From the NCBI RefSeq assembly GCF_017308015.1, contig NZ_JAFKFW010000005.1:1-64000 (forward strand): a stretch of 64,000 nucleotides of DNA. Reading direction: 5' to 3'. The position numbers were made by a program, and so were the translations under genes. The DNA comes from Allobosea sp. Its GTDB lineage: Bacteria > Pseudomonadota > Alphaproteobacteria > Rhizobiales > Beijerinckiaceae. A model generated the notes under the pieces. It was not told the origin of the DNA and did not search any database. It saw only the letters and a program-made list of their open reading frames with translations. This document shows positions 17,441-26,161 of the stretch, piece after piece; position 1 is the stretch's first letter; every line of letters starts with the position of its first letter.

Positions 17441-18231
17441 GCGATCGGGCGATAGCCGACGCTCGCCTCGAGAAACTCGCGCGTATAGGGCTCGTGCGCC
17501 CGGCCGGCCCGAACATCCTCGGCGCTCATCTGTTCGAGGATGCGGCCTTCACTCATCATCGCGACGCGCTCGCACAGATGCGTCACCACCGCGAGGTCAT
17601 GGCTCACCATCAGATAGGTGAGATCGCGATCGCGACGGAGCTGCTTCAGCAGGTTGAGGATCTCGGCCTGCACGGAGACGTCGAGCGCCGAAGTCGGCTC
17701 GTCCAGCAGCAGAAGCTCCGGCTCGATGATCAGCGCACGAGCGATCGCGACACGCTGGCGCTGTCCGCCCGAAAGCTCGTGCGGGAAGCGATAGCGGAAG
17801 GACGGCCCCAGACCGACGGCGGTCAGGATCTCGTCGATGCGTTCCTGCGGCCGGTCGAAGCCATGGATCTTCAGCGGCTCGGCCAGCACGTTCTGGACCA
17901 TCTTGCGCGGATGCAGCGAGGCATAGGGGTCCTGGAACACCATCTGCACGCGCCGGAAGAAGGCCTTGTCGCGCTTGTGCGGCACCTCCCGGTCATGGAA
18001 GGCGATGGAGCCGCCATATTCGCTGTTGAGCCCGGCCAGCGCGCGCAGCACGGTCGACTTGCCGCAACCGGATTCGCCGATCAGGCCGAAGGCTTCGCCA
18101 TGCCCGAGCGTGAAGGAGACATCGTCCACCGCCTTCAGAGCCGAGGCGCCACGGCCGAAGACGACCGAGAGATGGCTCACCGTCAGCGCGGCGGGGCGGT
18201 TCGACGCCGGGGTCTGGTTGATCGCGCTCAT
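17437..18231 (-). CDS. Peptide ABC transporter ATPase (DppF/OppF type)
   Basis: A 264-residue ATPase with Walker A GESGCGKST, Q-loop region [13 protein letters not shown], signature LSGGQRQR, Walker B LLLLDEPTSALD and the switch histidine in SHDLAVV. It energises the adjacent dipeptide/oligopeptide-type permease from the cytoplasmic face. Its start overlaps the stop of the DppD-type gene (ATGA), and its own stop overlaps the serine hydrolase start. It is shorter than typical DppF (~330), lacking the usual C-terminal cysteine-containing extension. Confidence 0.9.
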   Translation of the reverse strand: MSAINQTPASNRPAALTVSHLSVVFGRGASALKAVDDVSFTLGHGEAFGLIGESGCGKSTVLRALAGLNSEYGGSIAFHDREVPHKRDKAFFRRVQMVFQDPYASLHPRKMVQNVLAEPLKIHGFDRPQERIDEILTAVGLGPSFRYRFPHELSGGQRQRVAIARALIIEPELLLLDEPTSALDVSVQAEILNLLKQLRRDRDLTYLMVSHDLAVVTHLCERVAMMSEGRILEQMSAEDVRAGRAHEPYTREFLEASVGYRPIA

Positions 18232-19094
18232 GCCCGGCTCCCGCTCTGCAAGGTCGGACCGTCCAGCCAGGCCGGATCGCGGCTCGGCACCTGCAGCATG
18301 TCGGCCTGCCGGTCTAGCCGCGGCAGGCTGTCGAGCAGCGCGCGCGTGTAGGGATGGCGCGCGTTGCGCAGCTCGCGCGCCGGGATGTCCTCCATGATCC
18401 GGCCGGCATACATCACCAGAACGCGATCGCAGAAATCCGCCACGAGATTGAGGTCGTGGCTGATGAAGATCAGCCCGGCGCCGCGCCGCGTCACCAGCTC
18501 GTCGAGAATGCTCAGAACCTGGCGCCGGATCGTGACGTCGAGCGCCGAAGTCGGCTCGTCCGCGATGATCAGGTCGGGCTCCGGGATCAGCATCATCGCG
18601 ATCATGATGCGCTGGCCCATGCCGCCCGAGACCTCGTGCGGGAAGAGCCTGAAAACGCGGGCGGGATCGCGGATCTTTACGGCCTCCAGCATGGCGAGCG
18701 CCCGGGCTTCGGCCTCCTTGCCGCCGACCTTGTGGTGCAGCCGGTAGGCCTCTGTGATCTGCTCGCCGACCCGCATCAGAGGATTGAGCGAGAATTTCGG
18801 GTCCTGCAGGATCATCGAGATGCGGTTACCGCGGATCGTCCGCATCTGCCGTTCACCGGCGGCGAGCAGGTCGATCCCGTCGAAGGACAGCTTCTTGGCG
18901 GAGATCGTCGCCGCCTTCGGCGTCAGCTTCAGGATCGTGCGTCCGGTCAGCGACTTGCCGGAGCCGGATTCGCCGACGATGCCGACCTTCTCGCGGCCGA
19001 CGCTGAACGAGATGCCGCGCACCGCCTGCACCGTGCGATGCGCGCTCTTGAAGGTGACGGAGAGGTCCTCGACCTCGAGCAGCGGCTTATCCAT
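18228..19094 (-). CDS. Peptide ABC transporter ATPase (DppD/OppD type)
   Basis: A 288-residue ATPase with Walker A GESGSGKS, signature SGGMGQR, Walker B LIIADEPTSALD and an H-loop SHDLNL. The ATG at 19094 overlaps the end of the upstream permease gene by eight bases; a longer frame to 19193 would run into that gene. It pairs with the DppF-type ATPase as a heterodimer driving the DppB/DppC-type channel. Confidence 0.9.
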   Translation of the reverse strand: MDKPLLEVEDLSVTFKSAHRTVQAVRGISFSVGREKVGIVGESGSGKSLTGRTILKLTPKAATISAKKLSFDGIDLLAAGERQMRTIRGNRISMILQDPKFSLNPLMRVGEQITEAYRLHHKVGGKEAEARALAMLEAVKIRDPARVFRLFPHEVSGGMGQRIMIAMMLIPEPDLIIADEPTSALDVTIRRQVLSILDELVTRRGAGLIFISHDLNLVADFCDRVLVMYAGRIMEDIPARELRNARHPYTRALLDSLPRLDRQADMLQVPSRDPAWLDGPTLQSGSRA

Positions 19095-20019
19095 GGCGCG
19101 GATCCAGGATGTCGCGCAGGCCGTCGCCGAAAAGGTTGAAGGCCAGGCTGGTGACGAGGATGGCGAGGCCGGGAATCCCGGCGATCCAGCCATTGGTCAG
19201 GATGAACTCGCGACCTGAGGCCAGCATCGCCCCCCATTCCGGGCTCGGCGGTTGCGCGCCAAGGCCCAGGAAGCCAAGCCCCGCCGCGGTCAGGATGATC
19301 GACGCCATGCTGAGGGTAATGCGCACAACGACGGAGGGGATGCACATCGGCACGACATGGCCGAGGATGATCCGGAGCGGCGATGCGCCCTGCAGGCGCA
19401 CCGCTGCAATGTAGTCGGACTTGCGGATCGACAGCGTCTCGGCCCGCGCCAGCCGCGCGATCGGCGGCCAGGCGGCGAGCGCGATCGCGATGATCGCATG
19501 GTCGATGCTGGGGCCCAGGGCCGCGACGAAGGCGAGCGCCAGCACCAGGCTCGGGAAGGCCAGGAAGATGTCGACGATGCGCATCAGCACGGTATCGACC
19601 CAGCCGCCGAGATAGCCGGAGGTGGTGCCGACGATCAGCCCGAGCGGCGCCGCGATCACTGCCGTCAGCATGGCTATGTAGAGCGTGATCCGCGCGCCGA
19701 AGACCAGCCGGCTGAAAATGTCGCGGCCGAGCTCGTCGGTGCCGAACCAATGCGCGGCCGAAGGCCGCTGCAACCGCTGCGTCAGGTCCTGCGCGTAGAT
19801 GTCGTGGGTCGCGACCAGCGGCGCGAACAGCGCCGTCAGCGCGATCACCACGATGATGGCGAGGCCGAACATGGCGGCGGGATTGGCTCGCAGCCGCCAC
19901 CATTTCAGCGACAACTGCTGCATCCGTGCCTGGAAGGGCGAGGATGGGACGGGTGCTGCGAGCCAGGCCTTGAGGCCCTGCCCGCCGGCCTGGTCGATGG
20001 GTTGTGGTGCCATGGCCAT
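19087..20019 (-). CDS. Peptide ABC transporter permease (DppC type)
   Basis: A 310-residue inner-membrane protein with the OppC N-terminal segment (PAAMFGLAIIVVIALTALFAPL), the FGTDELGRDIFSRL motif typical of DppC/OppC, about six membrane segments and the EAA-loop region (AAVRLQGASPLRIILGHVVP) that contacts the ATPase. ATG at 20019 lies three bases after the DppB stop; ATG at 20013 is an alternative. Confidence 0.92.
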   Translation of the reverse strand: MAMAPQPIDQAGGQGLKAWLAAPVPSSPFQARMQQLSLKWWRLRANPAAMFGLAIIVVIALTALFAPLVATHDIYAQDLTQRLQRPSAAHWFGTDELGRDIFSRLVFGARITLYIAMLTAVIAAPLGLIVGTTSGYLGGWVDTVLMRIVDIFLAFPSLVLALAFVAALGPSIDHAIIAIALAAWPPIARLARAETLSIRKSDYIAAVRLQGASPLRIILGHVVPMCIPSVVVRITLSMASIILTAAGLGFLGLGAQPPSPEWGAMLASGREFILTNGWIAGIPGLAILVTSLAFNLFGDGLRDILDPRHG

Positions 20020-20022
20020 GCC

Positions 20023-21093
20023 TCAGCGGGTCCGCGGGTCGAAGACCCGGTAGAGCAGGTCGCACAACAGGTTGAGCGTGACGAAGATGACGCCGACCAG
20101 AAGCGTGCAGCCGACGACAGCATTCATGTCGCCTGCGAGCAGCGCATTGGTCAGGTAGCGGCCGAAGCCCGGCCAGGCGAAGACGGTCTCGGTCAGCACA
20201 GCGCCTTCGAGCAGAAAGGCATAGGACAGCGCCACCACCGTCAGCACCTGCACGGCGATGTTGCGGAAGGCATGGCCCCATACAGTGCGCGCCCACGACA
20301 GGCCCTTCACCCGCGCCGTCACCACATATTCCTGCCCGAGCTGCTCCATCATGAAGCTGCGGGTCATCCGGCTGATATAGGCAAGCGAGCTGAAGGCCAG
20401 GATCGAGGCCGGCAGAATGATATGTGACACCGCATTGCCGAACATCTCCCAGTTGCCGGCGAGCAGGCTGTCGATCAGCAGGAAGCCGGTGACGGGCTCG
20501 AGGTCGAACTCATAGGTGAAGTCGATGCGGCCCGGGCCGCCGACCCAGCCCAGCGTCGCGTAGAACAGCACGAGCCCCATCAGGCCGAGCCAGAAATTCG
20601 GCGCGGAATAGCCGATCAGCCCGATGACCCGGACGATCTGGTCGAGCCAGGAGCCGCGATACATCGCCGAGAGCACGCCGAGCGGAATACCGAGGCTGGT
20701 ACCGATCACGATCGCCACGCTGGCGAGTTCGATCGTCGCCGGAAAGACGCGGGCGATATCCGCCATCACCGGCTTGCCGGTGGTCAGCGCCATCCCGAAA
20801 TCGAGATGCAGCACGCCCCAGATATAGCGGCCGAACTGGACGTAGAGCGGCTGGTCGAGACCGAGCTGCTTGTACATCGCCTGATAGGCTTCCTGGGTCA
20901 CGTTGTCGCCGAGCACGGCGACGACGGGATCGAGCGGCAGCAGGCGGCCGATGAAGAAGGTCAACGCCGCCAGCCCGAGCAGGGTGACGGCGAAGGAGGC
21001 TAGCGTTCGACCGGAGGCCTTGATCCAGGACGGAAGGATGGTCCGCCCTGGATCGGAGCTCTGGCCGGGTGCCGCGGTGGCGGTCCGGGACAT
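20023..21093 (-). CDS. Peptide ABC transporter permease (DppB type)
   Basis: A 356-residue permease with an N-terminal membrane segment (about residues 31-52), a large extracytoplasmic loop containing LGLDQPLYVQFGRYIWG, and the conserved C-terminal block GAVLTETVFAWPGFGRYLTNALLAGDM. About 25 N-terminal residues precede the usual DppB start. It starts ten bases after the solute-binding protein stop with an AAGG ribosome binding site, and forms the channel with the DppC-type protein. Confidence 0.92.
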   Translation of the reverse strand: MSRTATAAPGQSSDPGRTILPSWIKASGRTLASFAVTLLGLAALTFFIGRLLPLDPVVAVLGDNVTQEAYQAMYKQLGLDQPLYVQFGRYIWGVLHLDFGMALTTGKPVMADIARVFPATIELASVAIVIGTSLGIPLGVLSAMYRGSWLDQIVRVIGLIGYSAPNFWLGLMGLVLFYATLGWVGGPGRIDFTYEFDLEPVTGFLLIDSLLAGNWEMFGNAVSHIILPASILAFSSLAYISRMTRSFMMEQLGQEYVVTARVKGLSWARTVWGHAFRNIAVQVLTVVALSYAFLLEGAVLTETVFAWPGFGRYLTNALLAGDMNAVVGCTLLVGVIFVTLNLLCDLLYRVFDPRTR

Positions 21094-21103
21094 TCAGATG
21101 ACC

Positions 21104-22741
21104 TTACTTGGCGGTGCGCTCGTAATAGGTCCGGAAGCCGTTCCAGGTCCACGACTTCAAGTCCTTACGCACGCCGGCGACGCTGTTCATCTGGAACATG
21201 AAGGCCATCGGCCCCTTGGCCATCACTTCCTTCTGGATCGTGGCGTAGAGCGCGTCGCGCTTGGCCGCATCGGGCTCGAGCAGGGCTGCGTCGATCTGCT
21301 TGTTCAGCTCGAGGTCCTGATAGGCCGAGCGCCAGCTCGGATACTGGGTCTGCTTGGCTTCCAGCCGGTTGTCCGGGTTGAAGACGAGGCGCGAGGCATT
21401 GCCGTGAGCATCCGGCACGCCGGTCTGCCAAGCCAGCATCGCCGACTGATACTCACGCCCGCGTACCTTGCTGAAGAGCTGAGCATTGGCCATCCGCTCG
21501 AGCGAGAGCTTGACGCCGACCTTGGCCGCATTCTGCTGGACGCTTTGGGCGATCGGGTTCGCATGCGGCAGCGTTCCGAACAGCACGCTCGCCTCGAAGC
21601 CGTTGGGATAGCCGGCCTCCGTCAGAAGCTGCTTGGCCTTGTCGAGATCGAGCTTGAAAGGCTGCCCCTCCTTCTCGTCCAAGGCACCGACCGCGCCGAG
21701 CTGGGCGAAGCTGGCCCGCGGCACGCCAAGATGGGTCATCACCGTCTTGCCGAGGCCGTCATAGTCGATGAGGTAGCGCATCGCGAGGCGCACCTTCTCC
21801 TTGGAGAACGGACCGTCCGCGACGTTGAAGCCCCAGTAGAACAATTGCGGGCGCAGGACCTTCTCGATCGCGATGTCCTTCGAGCCTTCGAGGTCCCGCA
21901 GGTCCTCGGGGGTCAGGTCGCGCGCCACGTCGACATCGCCCTGGCTGAGCAGCAGGCGCTGGGTACCGGGCTCGGCGACATGGCGGATCAGCACGCGCTT
22001 CAGCGCCGGCGCCTTGCCCCAGTAGTTGTCGTTAGCTTCCAGCACGATCGACTCGCCGGCGTTCCAGCGCGTCAGCTTGTAGGGGCCGACGCAGGCCGTG
22101 CGGGTCGCGAGATACTTGTTGCCGAGATCGCTGCCCTGCTCGTTCGCCATCAAGGTCTTCTTGTCCATGACCATGGAGACCCGGTTGGCGGCGATCGCTT
22201 GCAGGACCAGCGTCGTCGGATAGGTCTTGTCGAGCTTGAGGGTGAGCGTGTCGCCGCTGCCGGCGACGATGGTCTGCTCGACATTGTCCTTGGTGAAGCC
22301 GTACTCGGTCAGCGTCGCGGCATTACCGAAGTTCAGCTTGACCACGCGGTGCAGCGACCAGGCGACGTCTTCCGCCGTGACAGGATTGCCGGACGGGAAC
22401 TTCGCGCCCTTCTGCAGGTGGAAGGTGATCTCCTTGCGGTCCGGCGAGACCTCCCAGCGCGCGGCGAGGCTCGGCACGACCTTGCGCTCGTCGGCCGGAT
22501 CGAAATCGACCAGCGTGTCGCAGGTATTCTGCAGGATTTCGTTGGTGACGACCTCGCCGACCTGGGCGGGATCGAAGGTGCTGATCGCGTCGATGTTCCA
22601 GGCCATCACCAGCGCGTTCTTCGGCGTGGCCGCGACGGCAGCTCCCGCCCCCGCGCAAAGGGCTGCAGCCGCAACCGCCGAAAGGAGCTTGCCACCGGCG
22701 AGGCGTCGCTTGGTTCCGGTCTCGTGGTTCTGGTTGGCCAT
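21104..22741 (-). CDS. Peptide-type ABC solute-binding protein
   Basis: A 545-residue periplasmic protein of the SBP_bac_5 (DppA/OppA) family. A signal peptide (basic KRR, hydrophobic alanine-rich stretch, cleavage near AVAA, about residue 38) precedes the mature protein. Family segments include FHLQKGAKFPSGNPVTAEDVAWSL and the VRLAMRYLIDYDGL region. The frame stays open upstream to 23881, but that part is antisense-type sequence within the M20 gene; ATG at 22741 is set by the signal peptide. It delivers a peptide or related ligand to the permeases encoded next. Confidence 0.9.
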   Translation of the reverse strand: MANQNHETGTKRRLAGGKLLSAVAAAALCAGAGAAVAATPKNALVMAWNIDAISTFDPAQVGEVVTNEILQNTCDTLVDFDPADERKVVPSLAARWEVSPDRKEITFHLQKGAKFPSGNPVTAEDVAWSLHRVVKLNFGNAATLTEYGFTKDNVEQTIVAGSGDTLTLKLDKTYPTTLVLQAIAANRVSMVMDKKTLMANEQGSDLGNKYLATRTACVGPYKLTRWNAGESIVLEANDNYWGKAPALKRVLIRHVAEPGTQRLLLSQGDVDVARDLTPEDLRDLEGSKDIAIEKVLRPQLFYWGFNVADGPFSKEKVRLAMRYLIDYDGLGKTVMTHLGVPRASFAQLGAVGALDEKEGQPFKLDLDKAKQLLTEAGYPNGFEASVLFGTLPHANPIAQSVQQNAAKVGVKLSLERMANAQLFSKVRGREYQSAMLAWQTGVPDAHGNASRLVFNPDNRLEAKQTQYPSWRSAYQDLELNKQIDAALLEPDAAKRDALYATIQKEVMAKGPMAFMFQMNSVAGVRKDLKSWTWNGFRTYYERTAK

Positions 22742-22830
22742 GATCTCTGTCCCGCTCTCTGGTTTGTTGTTTGATTGAAAACGCGTCGGCCGCCGGGAGC
22801 AACCGCTAATGCTGCTCCTGGCGGAGATGT

Positions 22831-24258
22831 TCAGGCGGCCTGGGGCCGCGGCTTGATCGGCGGCTTCACATCGGCCGGGATCGGGCAGACATACGGCGTC
22901 TGCGTCACCCGCTCCTGATGGTCCTTCTTCGCGCGCGCCAGCAGCGTCTCGTCGCTGATCACGTCGACCGCCGTCGCAGCCATGATCTTGGCGGCATGGA
23001 CCATGCCCTTGTGGGCGGCGGGAGCCTTGCCCTGCGCCGTGATCTGCCAGGAATGGCCGGGCGTGCCGATCGCATGGGTCGCGACCCTGGCCTGGATGGT
23101 CGGCACCTTCCAGCTCACGTCGGCGACATCCGTCGAGCCGATCATCGGCACGCCGCGTGTGCCCTGCGGCACGACGAAGTCGCAAAGCGGCGTATTCTCC
23201 CGCGGGGCGATGCCGGTCTTGCGATAGTCGTTGAGGATGTCGGCCGGACCGAGCGTCGCCTGGATCTTGGCCGCATAAGCCTTGTCGGCCGCATCGAAGG
23301 GCACGGGACCGAGCCGCTCGATGTTCCTGAACATCGCGTCTTCCAGCGGTGTGTTGCCGAGCATGTTGGAGACTGCACTCATGATCGAGATCGAGACCGT
23401 GGTCTCGGTCATCAACGCGGCGCCCTCGGCGATCTTCTTCACGCGCTCGTTGAGTTCCAGCATTCCGGCGAGGTCGCGCGCCCGGATGGCATAGCGCACC
23501 TTGGCGGAGGCCTGAACGACGTTCGGCGCGATGCCGCCGGCGTCGAGATAGGCATAATGGATGCGCGCGTCGGATGGCGCATGCTCGCGCATGTAGTTCA
23601 CGCCGACATTCATCAGTTCGACCGCATCGAGCGCCGAGCGGCCGAGATGCGGGGCCGCCGCCGCATGCGAGGCGCGGCCGGTGAACTGGAAATCCATCCG
23701 GGTATTGGCCAGCGACATGGCGTCGTCGACCTTGGTCATCGAGGCCGGATGCCAGGATATCGCGACATCGACATCGTCGAAGGCGCCGGCCCGCACCATG
23801 AAGGCCTTGGCGGCGCCGCCCTCTTCCGCCGGACAGCCGAAATAGCGCACACGCCCCGGGCGGCCGGTCTTCGCGAGCCAATCCTTCACCGCAGTCGCCG
23901 CCAGCAGCGCGGCCGAGCCCAGCATGTTGTGGCCGCAGCCATGACCGTGGCCGCCGGCCTCGACCGGCTTCGGCTCGGCGATATTGGCCTCCTGGCTTAG
24001 GCCGGGCAGTGCGTCATATTCACCGAGGATGGCGATGACCGGACCGCCTTCGCCCGCCTCGCCCATCACCGCGGTCGGGATGCCCGCGACGTTCTCGGTG
24101 ATGCGGAAGCCCTGCTCCTTGAGCATCGCGATATGCTCGCCGACCGAGCGATACTCGGTATAGGCGATCTCGGGCATGCCCCAGACGCGGTCGCTCAGCG
24201 CTTCGAAAGGCTGCCGCTTGGCATCGACCAGCTCCCAGACGATATCGGAATTCTGCAT
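22831..24258 (-). CDS. M20 amidohydrolase, AbgB-like (second copy)
   Basis: A 475-residue paralogue of the enzyme at 4691-6112, with GHGCGH at residues 105-110, the PAEEGG motif, SHAAAAPHLGRSALDA and GSTDVADVSW. No signal peptide. Its position between the S9 peptidase and the peptide-binding protein suggests it hydrolyses an imported acyl-amino acid or dipeptide-like compound. AbgB normally pairs with AbgA, and no AbgA-type partner is visible, so it probably acts alone. Confidence 0.88.
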   Translation of the reverse strand: MQNSDIVWELVDAKRQPFEALSDRVWGMPEIAYTEYRSVGEHIAMLKEQGFRITENVAGIPTAVMGEAGEGGPVIAILGEYDALPGLSQEANIAEPKPVEAGGHGHGCGHNMLGSAALLAATAVKDWLAKTGRPGRVRYFGCPAEEGGAAKAFMVRAGAFDDVDVAISWHPASMTKVDDAMSLANTRMDFQFTGRASHAAAAPHLGRSALDAVELMNVGVNYMREHAPSDARIHYAYLDAGGIAPNVVQASAKVRYAIRARDLAGMLELNERVKKIAEGAALMTETTVSISIMSAVSNMLGNTPLEDAMFRNIERLGPVPFDAADKAYAAKIQATLGPADILNDYRKTGIAPRENTPLCDFVVPQGTRGVPMIGSTDVADVSWKVPTIQARVATHAIGTPGHSWQITAQGKAPAAHKGMVHAAKIMAATAVDVISDETLLARAKKDHQERVTQTPYVCPIPADVKPPIKPRPQAA

Positions 24259-24277
24259 GGCTGGTTATCCCTTCCAG

Positions 24278-24330
24278 AGCACTTTCAAGCGAAGTGAGTA
24301 CCGTTTCGCGTGAAGAAAATGCGATAAAAC
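24278..24330 (+). repeat. Dispersed intergenic repeat, copy 1
   Basis: A ~50-base element between the S9 and M20 genes. Its core (AGCGAA, then ACCG-TTCGCGTGAAGAAAATG, then CGATA) recurs in inverted orientation at 30075-30123 with about five substitutions in fifty. It seems to be a non-coding dispersed repeat. Confidence 0.65.
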
Positions 24331-24336
24331 AAAGAT

Positions 24337-26151
24337 CTACAGATGCTCGCGCAGGAAACGGGCCACGCCGCCGAAGACGGTGCGCCGGTTCTCGATGCGG
24401 GCGAAGCCATGGCCCTCATGCGGGATGCGCACATACTCGACCGGGCGGCCGAGTCCGCGCAACACCGAATAGACCATCTCGCTCTCGCCCGGCGGCACGC
24501 GGGGATCGTCGAAACCCTGCGCGACGAACAGCGGCACGCGGATCTGGTCGAGCTTGTGGATCGGCGAGAAGCGGATCAGGTTTTCGCGGTCCGCGACCGG
24601 ATCGCCATATTCGACCGCGCGCAGATAACGCCGCCACGGCCCGGTCGTCTCCAGCAGCGTCAGGAAATTGGCAATGCCGTAGAACTCGATCCCGACCTTC
24701 CACAGCTCCGGCTGCTCGGTGAGCGCCGCCAGCACCATGAAGCCGCCATAGGAGCGCCCATAGACCGCGACGCGGTCGTCATTCACGTCGGATTGCTCGC
24801 GCAGCCAGAGCCTGACCGCCTTGAGATCGGCGACGCTGTCCATGCGCAGATGCTTGTCGTCGAGATGGTGGTAGCTGCGGCCATAGCCGGTCGAGCCGCG
24901 GACATTCGGCGCGATCACCATGATGCCCTGACTCAGGAAGAACTGCAGGTCGGCCCGGAAGATCGGGGTCCATTGCGCCTCCGGCCCGCCATGCACCACG
25001 ACCACGGCCGGATAGCCGCCCTCAGGCGCCTTGCCGCGCGGACGATAGACGAAGAACGGCACCTCGAGCCCGTCGAAGCTTTTGGTGCTCGCGACCGTCG
25101 GCTCGACGAAGGTGGCCTGATCGAGCCCGGCTTTCGAGGCGTCGGTCAGGCGCTTCACCTGCTTCGAGGCGATGTCGAAGCGCCAGATATCCGGCGACGA
25201 TGTCGAGCCGTCGACGGGGAAGACCAGGCCCGAACCATCCGGCAGCCAGGCGACGGAGCCGACCGAGCCGGCCGGAAAGCCTTGGACCTCGAATTCCGCT
25301 CCGTCAGCGATCTCGCGCACGAAGATGCGGTTCCAGCCGCGATCATTCGCGACATAGGCCAGGCGTTTCTGGTCCGGCGCCAGAGCTACCGCCTCGATAT
25401 CCTGCCCCTCGCGCTCGACGATCCAGCTCAGCGCACCGTCCGCGGCTGAACGAAAGGCGACGCTGAGAAACTCCCGGCCCTGATCGGTGATGGTGAAGAA
25501 GCCGCTGCCGTCCTTCTTCATCCGGTTCGCGGCATAGCGGGCACGGCCCTCGTGCGGCAGCAGGGCCTCGCGCGCCCCGCTTTCGAGATCGAGCCGGAAC
25601 AGGTCCTGGTCGTTCATCGCATGCGTGGCGTCGGCAACCAGCAACGAACGCCCGTCGGGGAAGAAGGCCACCGCCTCGCGATAGCCGTTGCCCTCGAAAA
25701 CGCGCCGCGCCGCCCGCGTCGCCATGTCCATCACATAGATGTCCATATGCTCGCGGTCGCGCGCGTTCGAAGCGAAGGCGATGCGCTGTCCGTCCGGCGC
25801 CCAGCAGCCCCAGACATGCACGACGGTCGGATCGTCCGTCAGCGGCTGCGGCACGCCGGAGGCACCCGGCACGAGCCAGAGCTGGTGGCGTTCGTCGCCG
25901 CCGCAATCCATCGTGAACAGCAGGTCGCGGCTCTTCGGGTTGAAGGCGATCGCGCCGACAGGCTCCGGCATGTCGGTCAGGCGCCAGGGCGCCCCGCCGG
26001 CGAGCGGCCGGAGCCAGATCTGGTGCGTGCCGCTCTCGTCGCTGAGATAGGCGAGAAGTTCGCCATCCGGCGCCACCGCCGGGCTCTTGGCGCTGCGGAT
26101 TTCGAGATAGGGCTCGATACCCAGACGGATCTGACTGGCGGCTTCGTACAT
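24337..26151 (-). CDS. S9 family (prolyl oligopeptidase-type) peptidase
   Basis: About 604 residues. The N-terminal ~350 residues form a TolB/WD40-like beta-propeller (repeats such as AVAPDGELLAYLSD and WAPDGQRIAFAS), and the C-terminal ~250 are an alpha/beta hydrolase with nucleophile motif GRSYGG, the acid in QGFDDPRVP and the histidine in HEGHGF. The family comprises acylaminoacyl and dipeptidyl peptidases; the propeller restricts substrates to short peptides. There is no signal peptide. ATG at 26151 is spaced six bases from AAGGA, better than the ATG at 26157. It lies ten bases after the prolyl aminopeptidase gene. Confidence 0.88.
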   Translation of the reverse strand: MYEAASQIRLGIEPYLEIRSAKSPAVAPDGELLAYLSDESGTHQIWLRPLAGGAPWRLTDMPEPVGAIAFNPKSRDLLFTMDCGGDERHQLWLVPGASGVPQPLTDDPTVVHVWGCWAPDGQRIAFASNARDREHMDIYVMDMATRAARRVFEGNGYREAVAFFPDGRSLLVADATHAMNDQDLFRLDLESGAREALLPHEGRARYAANRMKKDGSGFFTITDQGREFLSVAFRSAADGALSWIVEREGQDIEAVALAPDQKRLAYVANDRGWNRIFVREIADGAEFEVQGFPAGSVGSVAWLPDGSGLVFPVDGSTSSPDIWRFDIASKQVKRLTDASKAGLDQATFVEPTVASTKSFDGLEVPFFVYRPRGKAPEGGYPAVVVVHGGPEAQWTPIFRADLQFFLSQGIMVIAPNVRGSTGYGRSYHHLDDKHLRMDSVADLKAVRLWLREQSDVNDDRVAVYGRSYGGFMVLAALTEQPELWKVGIEFYGIANFLTLLETTGPWRRYLRAVEYGDPVADRENLIRFSPIHKLDQIRVPLFVAQGFDDPRVPPGESEMVYSVLRGLGRPVEYVRIPHEGHGFARIENRRTVFGGVARFLREHL

Positions 26152-26161
26152 GGTCATTCCT

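Noticed and set aside
22742-23881. N-terminal extension of the solute-binding protein frame
   Set aside because: The extension overlaps the M20 gene in another frame and precedes a clean signal peptide at 22741.
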